Shown: positions 16,847-26,207, counted from the stretch's first letter. The stretch is 64,000 bases of DNA from Alkalicoccobacillus gibsonii (GCF_016798245.1 NZ_JAEUZA010000002.1:310001-374000); one strand, 5' to 3'. Numbers and translations: made by a program. Notes: generated from the sequence alone by a model not told the origin.

Positions 16847-18028
16847 ATGATGGGATATCAGGTTAAACTTCCAACGGAGAATCGTACACTTGAAACATAT
16901 GAACTAAAAGGGACACCATCTGCATTCAGCAGTTCGGGAGGATTTTCCTCCCGTACCGCTTACTCTGCAGCGCATGTTGTAGCCGATCCCCTGTCTTCTA
17001 GTCACCCAGTACTTGGTGGAGACATTGATTGGGAGCGGACGCTTCACTACCGTAGACATTTATGGTCTCTTGGCTTTGGTGTAGCCGAAGCGATGGATAC
17101 GGCTCAGCGAGGAATGGGTTTATCCTGGAAGAGTGCACAGGAGTTAATCAAGCAATCCTCTGTTGAAGCAAAACGTGCTGGTGGTTTAATTGCTTCTGGT
17201 GCAGGCACGGATCATCTTGATTTAAGTGTGGAGCATTCATTAGACGATATTGTTCGCGCCTATGCAGAGCAGTGTGAATTTGTTGAAAGTCAGGATAGTG
17301 GAATTATTTTAATGGCAAGCCGAGCATTAGCGAAAACGGCCAAGAAACCTGAGGATTATCTTCATGTCTATAGTCAGATTCTTGGTCAAACGGCTAGACC
17401 AGTCATTTTGCATTGGCTTGGACCAATGTTTGACCCAGCACTGCAAGGATATTGGGGAGAAGAGGACTATGATCGGGCCATGGACATTTGCTTAGACATG
17501 ATCCATAAAAACGAAGCAAAGGTAGACGGCATTAAAATCTCACTGCTAGACAAAGACAAAGAGATCAAAATGCGCCGTCTGTTACCAGAATCTGTACGGA
17601 TGTATACGGGAGATGATTTTAATTATCCAGAACTGATCGCCGGTGATGAGCAAGGATACAGCCACGCACTGCTTGGAATCTTTGATGCCATTGCCCCTGC
17701 GGCTGCACACGCCTTACGAGCACTAGATCATCAGGATCTAGAGACGTACAAGCGAGTTCTAGAGCCAACAGTTGAGCTAAGTCGTCATATTTTCCAAACG
17801 CCAACTTATGCTTACAAAACGGGAATTGTCTTCATGGCTTATTTGAATGGACATCAATCCCATTTCAAGATGATTGGTGGAGCAGAGGGCACTCGTTCCA
17901 TTCAACATTTATCGAAGCTCTTTAAGCTAATGGATGAGGCAAACCTCATTCAAGACCAGGAGCTTGCCATTAAACGAATGGATAAAGTACTTCAACTAGC
18001 TGGAATTGAACAGGAGGTACACGCATGA
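16847..18028 (+). CDS. DUF993 dihydrodipicolinate-synthase-like protein
   Basis: A 393-residue protein of the DUF993 family, annotated elsewhere as dihydrodipicolinate synthase-like. It begins with about 80 residues before a predicted TIM barrel with LIASGAGTDHL near residue 118, ILHWLGPMFDPAL near 190 and KVDGIKISLLDKDKE near 226, where DapA-type enzymes place their Schiff-base lysine (here possibly K in GIKIS). An aldol-cleavage or dehydration role in sugar catabolism is inferred. TAGGAGG precedes the ATG, 8 bp after the first oxidoreductase, and the stop overlaps the next gene by 4 bases. Confidence 0.72.
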   Translation: MMGYQVKLPTENRTLETYELKGTPSAFSSSGGFSSRTAYSAAHVVADPLSSSHPVLGGDIDWERTLHYRRHLWSLGFGVAEAMDTAQRGMGLSWKSAQELIKQSSVEAKRAGGLIASGAGTDHLDLSVEHSLDDIVRAYAEQCEFVESQDSGIILMASRALAKTAKKPEDYLHVYSQILGQTARPVILHWLGPMFDPALQGYWGEEDYDRAMDICLDMIHKNEAKVDGIKISLLDKDKEIKMRRLLPESVRMYTGDDFNYPELIAGDEQGYSHALLGIFDAIAPAAAHALRALDHQDLETYKRVLEPTVELSRHIFQTPTYAYKTGIVFMAYLNGHQSHFKMIGGAEGTRSIQHLSKLFKLMDEANLIQDQELAIKRMDKVLQLAGIEQEVHA

Positions 18029-18846
18029 GTGACAAGGCAGACATCAGTAAAATTAGCTTAAATCAAATTACAACAGAGAACTGGTCACTTAAAGAAGCAA
18101 TCGATGGCTGTGAACGAAATGAAGTACCTTGGATTTCAATTTGGCGTCACAAGCTTGCAGAGTACGGTGTGAAGCAAACGGCCGCTCATTTAAAGCAAAG
18201 CGGAATTAAAGTCTCCAGCCTATGTCGAGGGGGAATGTTCCCTGCAGCGACTAAAGAGGAACGTGCTAAACGAATTGATGATAACAAGCGCGCCATTGAA
18301 GAAGCAGCGGAGATTGGTACAGATACACTTGTTTTAGTGTGTGGACCAGCTCCGGATAAGGATCTCGCGCAAGCAAGAAGATGGGTAGAAGAAGGAATTG
18401 AGGCAATCATTCCTCATGCCGAGCAACACGGTATTAAATTAGGCATTGAGCCATTGCATCCGATGTATGCGGCAGACCGTTCGGTTGTGAATACACTCGG
18501 GCAGGCAAACGCACTTGTGCAGAAGTACCAGTCAAAACAAGTAGGCGTAGTCGTTGATGTATTCCACGTATGGTGGGATCCTGAGCTTGCAGCTGGAATT
18601 GAAGCTGCAAAAGGATCAATCCTTGGTTTCCATGTGTCTGACTGGAAGGTTCCTATTTTAGATATGTTTAAAGGACGTTCCATGATGGGTGATGGCGCCA
18701 TCGATATCTATGGGATGAGAAAGCAAGTGGAAGCAGCAGGATACCATGGACCGATTGAAGTAGAGATTATGAATCAAGAGCTTTGGGATCGTCCGGGGGA
18801 TGACGTTCTTAAGTTAATGAAAGAAAGATTTGTAGAACACGTATAA
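18025..18846 (+). CDS. Sugar phosphate isomerase/epimerase family TIM-barrel protein
   Basis: A 273-residue xylose-isomerase-like TIM barrel. Metal ligands of the family are visible in order: E in GIEPLHPMYA near residue 148, D in GVVVDVFHVWW near 180, H in GFHVSDWK near 207 and E in PIEVEIMNQ near 247. Such proteins epimerise or isomerise keto sugars, or act as dehydratases in inositol-type pathways. The start overlaps the DUF993 gene by 4 bases, so both are probably translated together. Family is firm; the reaction is not. Confidence 0.82.
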   Translation: MSDKADISKISLNQITTENWSLKEAIDGCERNEVPWISIWRHKLAEYGVKQTAAHLKQSGIKVSSLCRGGMFPAATKEERAKRIDDNKRAIEEAAEIGTDTLVLVCGPAPDKDLAQARRWVEEGIEAIIPHAEQHGIKLGIEPLHPMYAADRSVVNTLGQANALVQKYQSKQVGVVVDVFHVWWDPELAAGIEAAKGSILGFHVSDWKVPILDMFKGRSMMGDGAIDIYGMRKQVEAAGYHGPIEVEIMNQELWDRPGDDVLKLMKERFVEHV

Positions 18847-18871
18847 AAAGATAGGAGGGAGAGGTTCATCA

Positions 18872-19960
18872 ATGGGATTAAAAGAAACGATCGAAGAGAT
18901 CATTCAGTCATTTGAACAAGACCGTCAAATTGATCAGCCTTTTTCTTTTTCTGTGGTAGGAATGGATCACGGACATATCTTTGGTATGGTGGAAGGGTTA
19001 TGCCGTGCAGGCGCAACCCTTCATCATGTATATGATCGGGATAAAGCCAAGCAACAGAAGCTTTTAGATAAGTACCCGACAGCTATAGCTGCCGAATCTG
19101 TTGAACAGGTATTAGAAGATTCATCGGACATGGTTGCGACAGCCATTATTCCTGCAGAGCGGTCTTCACTTGGAATGCGAGTGATCGCTCATGATAAGCA
19201 CTTCTTCTCTGCAAAAGCAGGATTTACAACGTTGGATCAAGTGAAGCAGGCTCGAGAGGCTGTTGAGGCTTCAACAAAAAGCTGGTCGATCTATTTTGGA
19301 GAACGCTTAGGAGTAGAATCAGCAATTCTTGCAGAAGTACTTGTGAACAACGGTTTGATTGGACGTGTGTTTCAAGTGACGGGATCTGGACCGCACAGAT
19401 TAAGTAAAGAAAAAAGAGATGACTGGTTTTTTGATCGAAATAAAAATGGAGGCATCCTCATTGATATTGCGAGCCATCAATTTGATCAATTCCTGATCTA
19501 TACAGGTGCAACGGACGCGAAGGTCATGCACAGTAAAATAGCTAATTATCATCATCCTGAGTTTGAGGACTGGGAAGACTTTGGTGACGCGACATTGCTT
19601 GGAAACAACGGAGCTACACAGTATGTTCGTGTAGACTGGTTTACACCTGATGGCTTGTCTAACTGGGGAGATGGACGGACTGTACTGTTTGGAACGGATG
19701 GATATATTGAGCTTCGCAAATATCTTGATGTTGGACGCACATCTGAGCGTAACCATCTATACATTGTCGATCATAAAGAAGAACTGCATGTACCGGTAGA
19801 AGGGCGTGTTGGTAAGCCATACTTCTACGATCTCATAAAGGATTGTCAAAATGGAACAGATCAGGCTATGACGCAAGAGCATGTATTCCGCGTGTCTGAA
19901 CTAGCAATCGAAGCCCAGGAACAAGCCGTGCGTTTAAGTGGCTGGGAGGATATCAAATGA
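18872..19960 (+). CDS. Gfo/Idh/MocA family oxidoreductase
   Basis: A 362-residue NAD(P)-dependent oxidoreductase. About 25 residues precede a Rossmann segment, SFSVVGMDHGHIFGMVEGL, in which GMDHGH replaces the usual GxGxxG. The EKP motif is replaced by SAKAGFTTL near residue 114, so this paralogue lacks the canonical catalytic lysine context. GGILIDIASHQFDQFL near residue 194 carries the conserved DxxxH region. Its first-domain pattern resembles myo-inositol-type dehydrogenases acting on open sugar acids, but that is a guess. GGAGGGAGAGG precedes the ATG. Confidence 0.8.
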   Translation: MGLKETIEEIIQSFEQDRQIDQPFSFSVVGMDHGHIFGMVEGLCRAGATLHHVYDRDKAKQQKLLDKYPTAIAAESVEQVLEDSSDMVATAIIPAERSSLGMRVIAHDKHFFSAKAGFTTLDQVKQAREAVEASTKSWSIYFGERLGVESAILAEVLVNNGLIGRVFQVTGSGPHRLSKEKRDDWFFDRNKNGGILIDIASHQFDQFLIYTGATDAKVMHSKIANYHHPEFEDWEDFGDATLLGNNGATQYVRVDWFTPDGLSNWGDGRTVLFGTDGYIELRKYLDVGRTSERNHLYIVDHKEELHVPVEGRVGKPYFYDLIKDCQNGTDQAMTQEHVFRVSELAIEAQEQAVRLSGWEDIK

Positions 19961-21102
19961 ATAACGGGAATAAACCAAATGTTGTATTAATCGGAATAAA
20001 TGGATACGGGGCGAGTTATCTGCGTTGGTTGTTGGAACGCGAGGATGCTACTCTCGAGGGAGTTGTTGAAATTGCTGCTGAAAAGAGTGGCTTCTTTGAC
20101 GTTCTCCAAGAAAGATCAATCCCAATTTATAAAACCATTGAAGCATTTTATGAAAGTCACAACGCTGAGTTAGCCATCATCTCAACTCCCATTCACCTGC
20201 ATACGAAACAGGCTGTATACGCAATGGAGCATGGCAGCCATGTGTTATGCGAAAAGCCATTAACAGGAGACCCGAAGGACCTATCTGTTTGGGAGTCTGT
20301 CTCTAGGGATACAGGGAAGTGGGCTGCAGTAGGATTTAATTGGTCATTTACGGAGTCCATTCAAGCCTTAAAACAAGACATATTAGCTGGGCGGTTTGGC
20401 CGAGCCATTCAACTGAAGACGTTAGTTCTCTGGCCGCGGACGGAAGAATACTTTAATCGTTCTGCATGGGCTGGCAAAAAGTTCAGCCCAGACGGCACGT
20501 ATATTATGGATAGCATTGCTAATAATGCAACCGCTCATTTTCTACACAATATGTTCTACATTTTAGGTGATGGCATCGAGACAAGTGCATCCGTAAAAAA
20601 TGTTGAAGCCGATTTATATCGTGTGAATCCTATTGAAACCTTTGATACATGTGCAGTTCAAATGAAAACAACAGACGATGTAGACCTACTATTCTTAGCG
20701 TCTCATGCAGTCAAAGAAACAGAAGGCCCCATTTTTCATTATGAATTTGAAAAGGGTACAATCTCATTTAGTGCAGAAGACGAAGAGCCTTCCATGCGGG
20801 CGACCTTTAAAGATGGAACAACAGAGGACTACGGAAATCCTCATGTTCCACACGTTGATAAATTAAATTGGTGCTTAAAGGCTTTGCATGAAAAGAATGC
20901 AATCCCTCCATGTGACTTCAGGACAGCGGCTACTCATGTTCAAGTGTTAGGGGAAATCAATGACCAATTAGAGGCGGTCAAAGAATTTCCGGAGGAGTTA
21001 AAGCGATATGAATCTAGCACAAAGCTTTTATATGTTAAAGGAGTTCGTGAAAAGTTAACCGAAGCGTTTCAAAATGGGGTGACTCCGGTTTCTTTGATCT
21101 AG
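19957..21102 (+). CDS. Gfo/Idh/MocA family oxidoreductase
   Basis: A 381-residue oxidoreductase, third of its family in this operon, overlapping the previous gene by 4 bases. It has the nucleotide motif GINGYGASYLRWL near residue 13 and a canonical EKP (HVLCEKPLTG near 92). DSIANNATAHFLHNMFY near 188 gives the active-site histidine. It resembles proteins annotated as putative dehydrogenases of unknown sugars. With the two companions, it may provide an oxidation and a later reduction in a redox-neutral pathway through a keto sugar. The operon ends with a hairpin 30 bp downstream. Confidence 0.8.
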   Translation: MNNGNKPNVVLIGINGYGASYLRWLLEREDATLEGVVEIAAEKSGFFDVLQERSIPIYKTIEAFYESHNAELAIISTPIHLHTKQAVYAMEHGSHVLCEKPLTGDPKDLSVWESVSRDTGKWAAVGFNWSFTESIQALKQDILAGRFGRAIQLKTLVLWPRTEEYFNRSAWAGKKFSPDGTYIMDSIANNATAHFLHNMFYILGDGIETSASVKNVEADLYRVNPIETFDTCAVQMKTTDDVDLLFLASHAVKETEGPIFHYEFEKGTISFSAEDEEPSMRATFKDGTTEDYGNPHVPHVDKLNWCLKALHEKNAIPPCDFRTAATHVQVLGEINDQLEAVKEFPEELKRYESSTKLLYVKGVREKLTEAFQNGVTPVSLI

Positions 21103-21133
21103 CTTGAGAACGATTTCTCTTTTAATAAGTAAA

Positions 21134-21181
21134 AATGACAGGACCAATCATTCTCTATTGAGAGTTGATGGTCCTGTCATT
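21134..21181. terminator. Long hairpin after the oxidoreductase operon
   Basis: AATGACAGGACC(A) pairs with (T)GGTCCTGTCATT, and the interior CTCT-ATTG-AGAG extends the stem to about 20 bp. The T-run (TTTTTACTTA) lies on the minus-strand side, while on the plus strand only CGTCATTTC follows. It is probably a bidirectional terminator. Confidence 0.6.
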
Positions 21182-21268
21182 CGTCATTTCAGCACTTCTC
21201 TTTTAGGTGTGAATTTGAGTTCATTTACAGTTAAAAGGGATTTAATCACTGTTATGATAAACTGCATA

Positions 21269-21320
21269 TTGACGGGAACAGGGGAACTTGCTATTCTAAT
21301 TGAGAATGATTTTTATTACT
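21269..21320 (+). promoter_or_regulatory. Promoter with Fur box for siderophore uptake
   Basis: TTGACG (21269-21274), a 17-bp spacer and TATTCT (21292-21297) form a sigma-A promoter. GAGAATGATTTTTATTACT (21302-21320) matches the 19-bp Fur consensus at 13 positions and covers the predicted start point, as expected for iron repression. Confidence 0.65.
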
Positions 21321-21356
21321 GCTTAAAACGATTACATATAATGGGGGCAATGAAGG

Positions 21357-22367
21357 ATGAATTGGACAAAAGGAAAATGGGTTGCTGGAATAGTTGCTAC
21401 ATCCGTAGTTATGCTTGCTGCGTGCGGTAATGGAGAGACAGAAAATGAAACCGCTGATTCAACGAATGAAAGCGATGCAACAGAAACAACTGAAACACGT
21501 TCATTTGAACATACAAGGGGTACTGCTAAAATTGAAGGAGTTCCAGAAAGAGTGGTCGTTCTGGAATGGGGTTACGTAGAAGATTTCTTAGCACTTGGAA
21601 TAGAACCCGTTGGTGTTGCTGATATCGAAGGAATGCAACAGTGGGTTGATATCGGCATGGAGATGCCAGAGGGAATTGAAGACATTGGAATGCGTAACAC
21701 CCCAAATCTTGAAGTGATTACAGCACTTGAACCAGACCTGATTATAGGCCTAGAGTCTAATGTGGAGACAAGCTATGATGAGTTAAATGCGATTGCTCCG
21801 ACTCTTGTCTATGATCCATATCCAGAGGAAGGCGAAGGCACTCAATACGATCGTATGATTGAGACATTTAACGAGATTGCAACAATCATGGACAAGGAAG
21901 ATGAAGCGAAAGAAGTTCTTGCTGGAATCGATGATCTTTTTGAAGACTCTAAACAAAAAATTGAAGAAGCCGGAAAAGGTGGCGAAGAGTTTGTTGTAGC
22001 GATGGCATATAGTGATCAAAACGCCGTGACCTTCCGCCTTCATGATGATACATCAATGGCTGCACCAATGATTGAAAAAATGGGAATGGTGAACGGATTC
22101 CAATCTCCACAGTTTGAGCGATATGGCTTTACTTCAGCAGACGTTGAAGCACTTCCTGCTATTGAAGATGTAAATTTCTTTACGATCATTCAGGATAGTG
22201 ACAATGTCATTGATAATCAATTAAAAGATAACCCGATCTGGAACGGATTAAACTTCGTTGAAGAGGATCGTATCTATCCATTAGGTGGCGATGCGTGGCC
22301 ATATGGAGGACCTCTTTCTGCTCAGGTTTATGCAGAAAAGGTTGTAGACGCAATTACCAATGAGTAA
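21357..22367 (+). CDS. Iron-siderophore ABC transporter binding lipoprotein
   Basis: A 336-residue class III periplasmic-binding-type protein (FecB/FhuD/FeuA family). The signal peptide ends in the lipobox MLAACGN (cysteine near residue 23), followed by a low-complexity acidic linker rich in E, T and N. The domain starts with TRSFEHTRGTAKIEGVPERVVVLEW (residues 41 on), typical of ferric-siderophore receptors. It binds the iron complex outside the membrane and hands it to the permease encoded next, with which it overlaps by 8 bases. The Fur box upstream supports the iron role; the particular siderophore is unknown. Confidence 0.88.
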   Translation: MNWTKGKWVAGIVATSVVMLAACGNGETENETADSTNESDATETTETRSFEHTRGTAKIEGVPERVVVLEWGYVEDFLALGIEPVGVADIEGMQQWVDIGMEMPEGIEDIGMRNTPNLEVITALEPDLIIGLESNVETSYDELNAIAPTLVYDPYPEEGEGTQYDRMIETFNEIATIMDKEDEAKEVLAGIDDLFEDSKQKIEEAGKGGEEFVVAMAYSDQNAVTFRLHDDTSMAAPMIEKMGMVNGFQSPQFERYGFTSADVEALPAIEDVNFFTIIQDSDNVIDNQLKDNPIWNGLNFVEEDRIYPLGGDAWPYGGPLSAQVYAEKVVDAITNE

Positions 22368-24468
22368 GAATAAAAGAGAGTTTGAGGCTGCTAAACAAAT
22401 GGGACTCGCAGCCTCAGACCTCCAAGGTAAAAAAAGTGTGAGGCCGCTAATTTTATGTATTGGTGGTCTTGCTGCTTTGATCGTGACACTTTTCTTTAGT
22501 TTGACACAGGGTCGAGCAGATGTCTCTGTGAGCGATGTTGTAGGAGCTCTGTTTAATCGTCAAGACATTACGGAGCACCATTTAGTATGGTCCAATCGTT
22601 TTCCACGAGCGGTGATGGGGATCATCGCAGGGTCTGCCCTTGCTGTGGCAGGTGCACTCATGCAGACGGTGACGCGAAATCCACTTGCATCTGAGACAAC
22701 ACTTGGTGTAAATGCTGGTGCGTACTTAGCGGTTGTGGCAGGAATGATCTTTTTTCCTACGCTTCAATCGCAGTTTTCCTTTCCCATTGCTGTGGTAGGA
22801 GGGGCTGGTGCGGCAGCTGCCGTTTTTGCACTTGGTGGCGGAAAAAGAAGCACGCCGATTCGTGTGGCTCTCTCTGGAATGATTGTGACACTTGTTCTTT
22901 CCTCGATAACAAGTGCTCTAATCATGCTAAATCAGCAAACCGTGCAGGGTATTTTCCTTTGGGGCTCGGGATCTCTTATCCAAAATGACTGGAGTGGAGC
23001 CAGCTTTTCTTGGCCATGGGTTGCGGGTGGTATCTTGCTTGTTTGTTTTGCGGCGCGTCAGCTCGATATTTTAACACTGACAGAAGAAACATCGAAATCA
23101 CTCGGACAAAATGTAGCACTGACCCGGTTTTTAGCGATGGCCGTTGCGGTAGTAATAGCCTGTGTAAGCGTAAGTGTCGTGGGTCCGATTGGATTCATCG
23201 GTCTAGTCGCACCACATCTTGTTCGAATGATGGGTGTCTCAAAGCATATCTGGCTCCTGCCGATTAGTGCGATCTGGGGTTCAGTGGTTCTCCTTTTAGC
23301 AGATACAATCGCGAGAAGCTTTATTGATAGTTACGGAGAATTACCGGCTGGAGCGATCACAGCAGCCATTGGGGCTCCATGGCTTATCTGGCTTGCCCTG
23401 CGTATGTCGAAGCAAGTGAAGGGAAGCAAGGGCTTTAGCTCAAACATGTCCATGAGTGTTGGCGGCTCAAAACGAATTGGCTCATTTGGCCTGCTTGTGA
23501 CTATATTTTCTATTTTGATGCTAGCGGTATGGACGCTCAGCTTAACAAGCGGTAGTCTTTATATTCCATTAACTGATGTATGGGCAGCATTAATAGGTCA
23601 AGGACAAGCCATACATGAGAAAATCCTGTTTGATTTTCGTTTGCCGCGTTTGCTCATTGCAGGAGTTTCCGGTATGGCGATCGCCGTAAGTGGAAGTCTA
23701 ATTCAAAACACGATTCGCAATCCACTAGGAGATCCTCAAGTGATCGGAATTACAAGTGGAGCAGGGGTCGGTGCGTTATTAGTAATTGTCGTTTTCCCAG
23801 CATTAACTGGAATCTGGCTTCCGGTCGGAGCAGTCATAGGAGGGGCAACGGCAGCAGCCATCGTGTATGCCGTTTCGTGGCGACGTGGATTGGACCCAAT
23901 GATTCTTACATTGGTTGGGATTGCAGTAGCAGCTGCAGGAGCCGCATTCATAAATATTTTAATTGTCTACGCAAAGGTTTCTGTAGCCCCTGCCCTCACT
24001 TGGATGGCAGGAAGTGCCTACGGTCGTGGTTGGAGTGAACTTCGTGTGCTGGTGCCATCGGTCATCATTCTCTTTGTGTTGGCTTGGTGGCAAGGAAGAA
24101 AAGTAGACTTACTTTCTTTTAGTGAAGAAAGCTCAACTGGACTGGGGTTAAAGGTTAAGCAGACAAGATTATATGTTGCGGTTATTGCGGTTCTGCTTGC
24201 GTCAATCGCTGCAGCGAATGTAGGAGCTGTAGGATTCATTGGCTTACTTGCTCCACATGCTGCTAGGATGCTCGTGGGACCTCATCACCGACAGGCCGTT
24301 GTTATATCTGCTTTAATTGGTGGATTATTACTTGCAGCAGCGGATTGGATTGGTGTGGTTGTTCTAGCTCCGAAAGAACTACCAGCAGGCGTTGTGACCG
24401 CTCTAATTGGGGCGCCATATATTCTGTACCTCATGTACCGGTCAGCGAAGCCTAAGATCATTAAATAA
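22360..24468 (+). CDS. Fused double-domain ferric-siderophore ABC permease (FhuB/FecCD type)
   Basis: At 702 residues this is twice the usual FecCD length: two homologous permease halves (about 25-350 and 370-700) in one chain, each with LPRAVMGI/LPRLLIAG-like starts, TRNPLA/IRNPLGDP motifs and the ATPase-docking GPIGFIGLVAPH / GAVGFIGLLAPH loops near residues 268 and 626. Fused permeases occur in FhuB of enteric bacteria and in some Bacillaceae. No ATPase gene follows, so it probably shares a housekeeping ATPase (YusV-like) encoded elsewhere. Repeat C begins shortly after the stop. Confidence 0.87.
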   Translation: MSKNKREFEAAKQMGLAASDLQGKKSVRPLILCIGGLAALIVTLFFSLTQGRADVSVSDVVGALFNRQDITEHHLVWSNRFPRAVMGIIAGSALAVAGALMQTVTRNPLASETTLGVNAGAYLAVVAGMIFFPTLQSQFSFPIAVVGGAGAAAAVFALGGGKRSTPIRVALSGMIVTLVLSSITSALIMLNQQTVQGIFLWGSGSLIQNDWSGASFSWPWVAGGILLVCFAARQLDILTLTEETSKSLGQNVALTRFLAMAVAVVIACVSVSVVGPIGFIGLVAPHLVRMMGVSKHIWLLPISAIWGSVVLLLADTIARSFIDSYGELPAGAITAAIGAPWLIWLALRMSKQVKGSKGFSSNMSMSVGGSKRIGSFGLLVTIFSILMLAVWTLSLTSGSLYIPLTDVWAALIGQGQAIHEKILFDFRLPRLLIAGVSGMAIAVSGSLIQNTIRNPLGDPQVIGITSGAGVGALLVIVVFPALTGIWLPVGAVIGGATAAAIVYAVSWRRGLDPMILTLVGIAVAAAGAAFINILIVYAKVSVAPALTWMAGSAYGRGWSELRVLVPSVIILFVLAWWQGRKVDLLSFSEESSTGLGLKVKQTRLYVAVIAVLLASIAAANVGAVGFIGLLAPHAARMLVGPHHRQAVVISALIGGLLLAAADWIGVVVLAPKELPAGVVTALIGAPYILYLMYRSAKPKIIK

Positions 24469-24511
24469 ACATGTTTAACGAGGCTGGAACAAAACTCAAA
24501 ATGAACGAGAA

Positions 24512-24722
24512 AATGGCGAATGATTCCATGAGTGAATCATTCGCCATTCGTTTTTTAGCAAAAATGAGCGAAAGGAGAACCCGACACTCCTACGGGATAG
24601 TACGTGGTGAAGACACTGTAGCGGCGCTTTTACGCGGAAGGGGCTGAGGCCGTTCCCGCAGGTGGGAGGAATTCTCATGTAGCGGATTAGTTGCTATGTT
24701 CGTGTTTTCATGAGTGGTTTAT
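24512..24722 (+). repeat. Dispersed structured repeat, copy C
   Basis: Opens with a perfect 15-bp stem (AATGGCGAATGATTC 24512-24526 with 24534-24548) around a 7-nt loop, then GGAGAACCCGACACTCC near 24571 and GGAATTCTCATGTAGCGGAT near 24668. It is the only copy lying between genes in the same direction (siderophore permease and yisL-like gene). It fills most of this 343-bp gene-free stretch; nothing else was recognised there apart from the ribosome site of the next gene. Confidence 0.82.
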
Positions 24723-24811
24723 TATAACGTCCAATCCTCGTTTTTTGTTATGGATTGTTCATTGGTTTAATGAACCTTGTTCAAGTACACTTAACTAAAG
24801 GAGGTTTTCCA

Positions 24812-25171
24812 TTGATCACTGGCTACCATTTACTTGCTTTAAGTATTACATGTATTCTATTCATTTTTGTCTTTCTATTTTATAAAAGAGGAAAAACGAA
24901 GAAAGCGGTTATCCTACACCAATTTATGAGACTCTCTTTTTTAGGGGTTCTTGCCACAGGCATTTTACTTGTTCCATTAATGCCATTTTCATTAGCTCGT
25001 GGAGCAAAGCTATTATTCGGGATTATGAGTCTAGGGATGATTGAGATCTTTTTAATGCATCTAAATAAGGGCGACTTAACCAAATTTACGACGGTCTCTT
25101 TTATTGTTTTTCTGTCAATTACGATTTTACTTGGACTATTCTTACCACTTGGTATTTATTTACGTTTTTAA
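24812..25171 (+). CDS. YisL-family (DUF1516) membrane protein
   Basis: A 119-residue protein with four predicted membrane helices, matching the size and layout of B. subtilis YisL (DUF1516), whose function is unknown. Characteristic are the GAKLLFGIMSLGMIEIFL segment in the third helix and the ending LGLFLPLGIYLRF. The frame is open from 24755, but the TTG at 24812 follows a perfect AAAGGAGG at 8 bases and gives the family start, so it is chosen. It is a single gene. Confidence 0.78.
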   Translation: MITGYHLLALSITCILFIFVFLFYKRGKTKKAVILHQFMRLSFLGVLATGILLVPLMPFSLARGAKLLFGIMSLGMIEIFLMHLNKGDLTKFTTVSFIVFLSITILLGLFLPLGIYLRF

Positions 25172-25200
25172 TGATACATAGACGTATGTGCAGATAAGGA

Positions 25201-25210
25201 ACATTTGTTA
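25201..25210. promoter_or_regulatory. SorC-type half-site upstream of the regulator
   Basis: ACATTTGTTA matches, in 9 of 10 bases, the ACATTTGTTC half-site that forms a perfect dyad before the dehydrogenase operon (30512) and occurs as GAACAAATGT before gutM (26323). No second half is visible here. Possible autoregulation. Confidence 0.4.
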
Positions 25211-25256
25211 TATACTCTAGTTAGCTAGACCAATAAAGAGAAAGGAATGAAATGGT

Positions 25257-26207
25257 ATGAGTAACTGGGAAGATCGTCGATTACTCGTCAAAGCTGCGAA
25301 TCTATATTATTTTGATGGCTGGACACAAGCTCAAATTGCAAAGAAGATGTCTGTATCAAGACCAGTCATCTCAAAAATGCTTAATCGAGCGAGAGAGCTA
25401 GGCATCGTTGAAATCTATATCAAGGATGAGAATGCCCACACCGCAACACTAGAGCATCAATTGGAAAAAAAGTTTAACTTAAAAGAAGCGATGGTTGTGC
25501 CGACTGCAGGCTTAACTCCCGAAATGATTCGACGCTCAGTTGGTAAAGCAGCGGCTTATTATGTTAGTAAGAACCTAGAAGGGATTACGAGCATGGGGAT
25601 ATCGTGGGGGACCGCCTTATATAACCTCGTGAAAGAATATCCTTATGAAAACCGCCCAGAGCTCAATATCGTGCCATTAGTAGGGGGAATGGGGAGAAAA
25701 CTAGTAGACATTCATTCAAATCTACTTGCCTATCAGCTTGCACAAAAGGTGAACGGAACCTGTTCATATTTGTACGCTCCTGCGATGGTTGAGAGTGAAG
25801 ACCTTAAGCAACGCTTAATCGAAAGCGAGGATATTGCAAATGTCCTTGAAGAGGGCAGACAGGTACAGATGGCCCTTGTTGGGATCGGAAACCCTCTCCT
25901 GAATTCAACGATGAGTACAATGGATTACCTAAAAGAAGAAGATTTAATTTCCTTACGTAAATCAGGTGTCGTTGGTGATATCGGATCAAGATTTTATGAT
26001 GTGATCGGTGAGCAAATCAAACATCCATTAAATGACCGAGTCATTGGATTAAATCTAAATGAATTAAAGAACATTCCAGAGGTTGTTGGAGTAGCAGAAG
26101 GAGCGCATAAGGTAGAAAGTCTCCTCATTGCTCTTAAAACAGGGTATCTTAATGTATTAATTCTTGATGACTCAACAGCACAATCTTTATTACATGAACT
26201 TGTTTAA
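25257..26207 (+). CDS. SorC/DeoR-type sugar-binding transcriptional regulator
   Basis: A 316-residue regulator with an N-terminal helix-turn-helix (residues 9-45, GWTQAQIAKKMSVSRPVISK) and a C-terminal sugar-phosphate-binding domain of the SorC family (SMGISWGTALYNLV near 113, PLVGGMG near 143). Such proteins sense the phosphorylated sugar made by a PTS. It directly precedes the glucitol-type PTS operon, and a shared GAACAAATG half-site before both that operon and the acetoin-type dehydrogenase operon makes it the likely controller of both. AGAAAGGAATGA precedes the ATG. Confidence 0.85.
   Translation: MSNWEDRRLLVKAANLYYFDGWTQAQIAKKMSVSRPVISKMLNRARELGIVEIYIKDENAHTATLEHQLEKKFNLKEAMVVPTAGLTPEMIRRSVGKAAAYYVSKNLEGITSMGISWGTALYNLVKEYPYENRPELNIVPLVGGMGRKLVDIHSNLLAYQLAQKVNGTCSYLYAPAMVESEDLKQRLIESEDIANVLEEGRQVQMALVGIGNPLLNSTMSTMDYLKEEDLISLRKSGVVGDIGSRFYDVIGEQIKHPLNDRVIGLNLNELKNIPEVVGVAEGAHKVESLLIALKTGYLNVLILDDSTAQSLLHELV

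Noticed and set aside
21104-21430. 108-codon frame before the siderophore gene
   Set aside because: It spans the operon hairpin, the promoter and the Fur box and overlaps the lipoprotein start in another frame.
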